Assembly: GCA_934525845.1 (NCBI GenBank)
Contig: CAKSZS010000034.1
Location: 1-25,612 of the forward strand
Direction of reading: 5' to 3'
Origin: an uncultured Faecalibacterium sp.
GTDB taxonomy: Bacteria; Bacillota; Clostridia; Oscillospirales; Ruminococcaceae
Length of the DNA stretch: 25,612 nucleotides
Position numbers and translations under genes: made by a program. The notes beneath the pieces are model-generated. The model was not told where the DNA came from and ran no database searches. It was given only the letters and a program-made list of their open reading frames with translations. Positions 24,134-25,612 of this stretch are shown piece by piece; position 1 is the first letter of the stretch; each line of letters starts with the position of its first letter.

Positions 24134-24790
24134 ATGCAGAACTATGTCATTACCATTGCCCGCGGCTTTGGCTCCGGCGGTAAACAGATGGGCATCCGCC
24201 TGGCCGAGGATCTGGGCATCCACTGCTATGAGAACCGCATTCTGACGCTGGCCAGCCAGATGGCCGGAGAGCCGGAAAAGGATTTTGCCAAAAGCGACGA
24301 GCAGCTGCGGCGCGGTTACTTTGGGGCGCTGCTGCACAAACTTCCGCAGCGTCTGCTGCCGCACCCTCAGACTGAACGCTTCACCTCGGACGACTATGTA
24401 TATCAGTATGAGGCAAAGATCATCCGGGAACTGGCCGAGAGCGAGAGCTGCGTGATCATCGGCAAGGCAGCCGACCATGTGCTGAAGGATTACCCCAATG
24501 TGCTTAGTATTTATGTAGAGGCACCCCGCCCGTACTGCCGTGACCGCATCATGAAGCGGATGGGCGTGACGGCAGATGAGGCCGATGAGCTGATCAGCAA
24601 GACTGACCGTTACCGCGCCGAATATTACAAGTACCACACCGGCGGCAATTACTGGACCAACCCCGTCAACTACGATCTGACCCTGAACCCCAGCCGTCTG
24701 GGCTGGGAAGCCTGTGTGGCCGTGATCGAGGACGCGTTGTCCCGCAAGCTGGGCGTGCAGCCCCAAAAGACTGCCGGAATCACCCGATAG
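24134..24790 (+). CDS. Cytidylate-kinase-like protein
   Basis: A 218-residue P-loop protein. The nucleotide-binding segment ITIARGFGSGGKQMGIRLAEDLG (residues about 6-28) is the variant typical of the cytidylate-kinase-like family, in which the usual GKS/T Walker lysine motif becomes GSGGKQMG. The middle contains VIIGKAADHVL and the lid-like RPYCRDRIMKRMG. True substrate is unknown for most of this family. It starts 13 bases after abgB with AAAGGAG and is the last gene before the operon terminator, so it is co-expressed with peptide uptake; a phosphorylating or regulatory role there is speculative. Confidence 0.85.
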   Translation: MQNYVITIARGFGSGGKQMGIRLAEDLGIHCYENRILTLASQMAGEPEKDFAKSDEQLRRGYFGALLHKLPQRLLPHPQTERFTSDDYVYQYEAKIIRELAESESCVIIGKAADHVLKDYPNVLSIYVEAPRPYCRDRIMKRMGVTADEADELISKTDRYRAEYYKYHTGGNYWTNPVNYDLTLNPSRLGWEACVAVIEDALSRKLGVQPQKTAGITR

Positions 24791-24804
24791 ATCTATAAAA
24801 ACCA

Positions 24805-24845
24805 CAGCGCCCCGCCGGGATCCTTGCCTGCGGGGCGCTGTTCCA
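24805..24845 (+). terminator. Terminator at the end of the dpp operon
   Basis: An 11-base-pair stem CAGCGCCCCGC / GCGGGGCGCTG (24805-24815 and 24830-24840) lies 15 bases after the last stop codon. Only two T residues follow, so the T-run is weak but the stem is strong. Confidence 0.7.
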
Positions 24846-24964
24846 TGTCGTACCGGCAGCCGTTCAACGTGGCTTCTGCTGTGCCTGAATACTTCTTATC
24901 ATCCTAAAAATCCTGCTTTCGATTCTCAAACCGGGCTGTACTTTTCTGAATCTTCTTCATTTTC

Positions 24965-25000
24965 TGTACCTCTGAATTTTTTGAAAAAATCATAGGTACA
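24965..25000. repeat. 36-base near-perfect palindrome
   Basis: TGTACCT (24965-24971) mirrors AGGTACA (24994-25000), and the inner halves continue to a T6/A6 centre; 16 of 18 positions pair. It lies between the dpp operon terminator and the tRNA-Lys terminator and could be a bidirectional terminator or a protein site. Confidence 0.6.
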
Positions 25001-25024
25001 AGCCCAAAAAGTCCGCATAAAACA

Positions 25025-25063
25025 AAAAAGACGACAAACCGTTTCTTTCAACGATTTATCGTC
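25025..25063 (-). terminator. Terminator of the tRNA-Lys fragment
   Basis: On the minus strand a 14-base-pair stem (25030-25043 with 25050-25063, including two G-U pairs) is followed by a T-run. It begins four bases after the CCA end of the tRNA fragment, as expected for the original tRNA transcription unit. Confidence 0.85.
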
Positions 25064-25067
25064 CTTT

Positions 25068-25112
25068 TGGTGCGCTCGAGGGAACTCGAATCCCTGGCCC
25101 TCTGATTAAAAG
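25068..25112 (-). other. 3' half of tRNA-Lys(UUU), probable attachment-site remnant
   Basis: Read on the minus strand, these 45 bases match a tRNA-Lys from the anticodon loop to the encoded CCA: loop CTTTTAA with anticodon TTT, the 3' anticodon strand TCAGA, a five-base variable loop, a T arm AGGGA-TTCGAGT-TCCCT with perfect pairing, acceptor strand CGAGCGC, discriminator A and CCA. The sequence before the loop does not supply TCTGA to pair with TCAGA, nor any D arm or GCGCTCG acceptor strand. So the gene is not whole here. The break at the anticodon loop is a known crossover point of tyrosine recombinases, and the host terminator remains attached on the left. Confidence 0.85.
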
Positions 25113-25249
25113 AGCCCCTCAGGCTGGGTACTCTGATTTTGAAACTTTCGAGTTTACGTTGTTTTTGTGCAGAGCATCGTGGTTTTTCACTGTGTAATTT
25201 CTGCACCCTTTGCCGTATTTTGCAAGTCAGAGTGCCCATTGCATCCCTT

Positions 25250-25282
25250 GAAACCGTGCAAAAACAGTGCAGAAACCGTGCA
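25250..25282 (+). repeat. Three tandem 11-base repeats
   Basis: GAAACCGTGCA, AAAACAGTGCA and GAAACCGTGCA follow each other without spacer; copies one and three are identical and the middle differs at two positions. The period of 11 places each copy on the same DNA face. They lie about 140 bases inside the element from the tRNA fragment, where integrase arm-type sites are often found. Confidence 0.75.
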
Positions 25283-25380
25283 CTTACTCTGGGACAAATG
25301 AAAAATGATGATTTTTGATCCATGACTTGGTGGCGGTTTGAGTGACCACAAAGGTGAATCTGATATATAGAAAGAAGAAT

Positions 25381-25415
25381 GCCCACTCGTCTGAGGAGTT
25401 CTCAGGGGAGTGGGC
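25381..25415. repeat. Interrupted hairpin, 13 base pairs
   Basis: GCCCACTC / GAGTGGGC (outer) and CTGAG / CTCAG (inner) are separated by a two-by-two internal loop. On the minus strand a pyrimidine-rich ATTCTTCTTTC follows, so it may act as a terminator for a gene lying to the right. Confidence 0.65.
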
Positions 25416-25431
25416 AGTTCTGCGTAGGCGG

Positions 25432-25470
25432 TTAATATAATTTCAATTATGATAATTCAAATTATATTAA
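25432..25470. repeat. 39-base AT-rich palindrome
   Basis: Nineteen-base arms around the centre at 25451 match at 18 of 19 positions, all but a few being A or T. Such a site can extrude or bind a dimeric or tetrameric protein. Confidence 0.75.
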
Positions 25471-25495
25471 GACGTTCCATGGGCTGTAACAGCTT

Positions 25496-25534
25496 CACCG
25501 CTTGGTTTTCAAAAACCACCTGTTGATAGCGGTG
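25496..25534. repeat. Hairpin with nested stem
   Basis: CACCGCT / AGCGGTG (25496-25502 and 25528-25534) encloses GGTTTT / AAAACC (25504-25509 and 25512-25517). Confidence 0.6.
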
Positions 25535-25604
25535 TTGGTATGCTACCCCTAGAGTAGACAGAGTAAAAACAAAAACTCTGAATACTCTGGGGGTAGCATA
25601 CCAA
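25535..25604. repeat. 70-base inverted repeat with 22-base arms
   Basis: The arms 25535-25556 and 25583-25604 pair along 22 positions with one G-T pair, including 15 perfect bases TTGGTATGCTACCCC at the outer end. An inner CAGAG / CTCTG stem (25559-25563 with 25575-25579) surrounds an A-rich loop. It starts directly where the previous hairpin ends and could be a mobile-element end or a structured RNA. Confidence 0.7.
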
Positions 25605-25612
25605 ACAGGCAC

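Larger units (their letters stand above)
24791..25612. other. Gene-free, AT-richer region at the edge of a probable integrated element
   Basis: No credible coding region is present. From left to right it holds the operon terminator, a 36-base palindrome (24965-25000), a minus-strand terminator (25025-25063), the 3' half of tRNA-Lys (25068-25112), three 11-base tandem repeats (25250-25282), and a chain of four inverted repeats (25381-25604). Composition changes clearly from the GC-rich operon to the left. The part right of 25112 is taken as the end of a foreign element. Confidence 0.7.

Noticed and set aside
25250..25282. Start of a CRISPR array
   Set aside because: The repeats are 11 bases long and directly adjacent with no spacers, and no cas gene is nearby.
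25048..25386. A 112-codon open frame on the minus strand in the gene-free end
   Set aside because: It runs through the tRNA-Lys fragment and into its terminator and has no ribosome site or recognisable domain.

Overview
The window is high-GC, tightly packed bacterial chromosome with strong AGGAGG-type ribosome sites, sigma-A-like promoters and intrinsic terminators. Gene content (iron-sulfur L-serine dehydratase in two subunits, GntP permease, IlvD/Edd dehydratase, catabolic-type acetolactate synthase, Dpp-type peptide transporter) fits an anaerobic gut Firmicute of the Ruminococcaceae/Oscillospiraceae, most likely Faecalibacterium or a close relative. A small protein whose leader strongly resembles that of the Faecalibacterium MAM protein supports this. 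The taxonomic call is inference from content; no marker gene is present.

Layout. (1) 1-4683: a LysR regulator cut by the window edge, then a serine catabolism divergon: a DAACS-type symporter, sdaAB and sdaAA on the minus strand, with a second LysR regulator transcribed divergently from an overlapping promoter region. Imported serine would be deaminated to pyruvate. (2) 4799-9147, minus strand: GntP-type sugar-acid permease, IlvD/Edd-family sugar-acid dehydratase and a FadR-type GntR regulator in its own terminated unit. Next to it on the plus strand (9446-11764) is a secreted GH28 pectin hydrolase with a Tat-like signal and SLH-like C-terminal repeats. Together these look like a small pectin/sugar-acid locus. 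(3) 11957-13499, plus strand: a one-pass membrane protein with Pro/Ala/Ser-rich linkers followed by a 118-residue double-glycine-leader protein. (4) 13741-15390, minus strand: acetolactate synthase, with a terminator-like hairpin at the predicted 5' end of its transcript. (5) 15665-24790, plus strand: a peptide-utilisation operon: leader with terminator and leucine-rich micro-ORF, lipoprotein dppA, internal terminator, dppB, dppC, dppD, dppF, an M20 peptidase, an AbgB-like amidohydrolase and a cytidylate-kinase-like protein. Peptides or p-aminobenzoyl-glutamate-type compounds would be imported and cleaved. (6) 24791-25612: no gene, and visibly richer in AT. It holds the 3' half of a tRNA-Lys(UUU) gene with its terminator but no 5' half, then three tandem 11-bp repeats and a run of inverted repeats. 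I read this as the distal attachment site of an integrated element that continues beyond the right edge.

The most notable items are the MAM-like leader protein with its membrane partner, the tRNA-Lys attachment-site remnant with adjacent repeats and hairpins, and the leader of the dpp operon, where a terminator stem contains the ribosome site and start codon of a leucine-rich micro-ORF.
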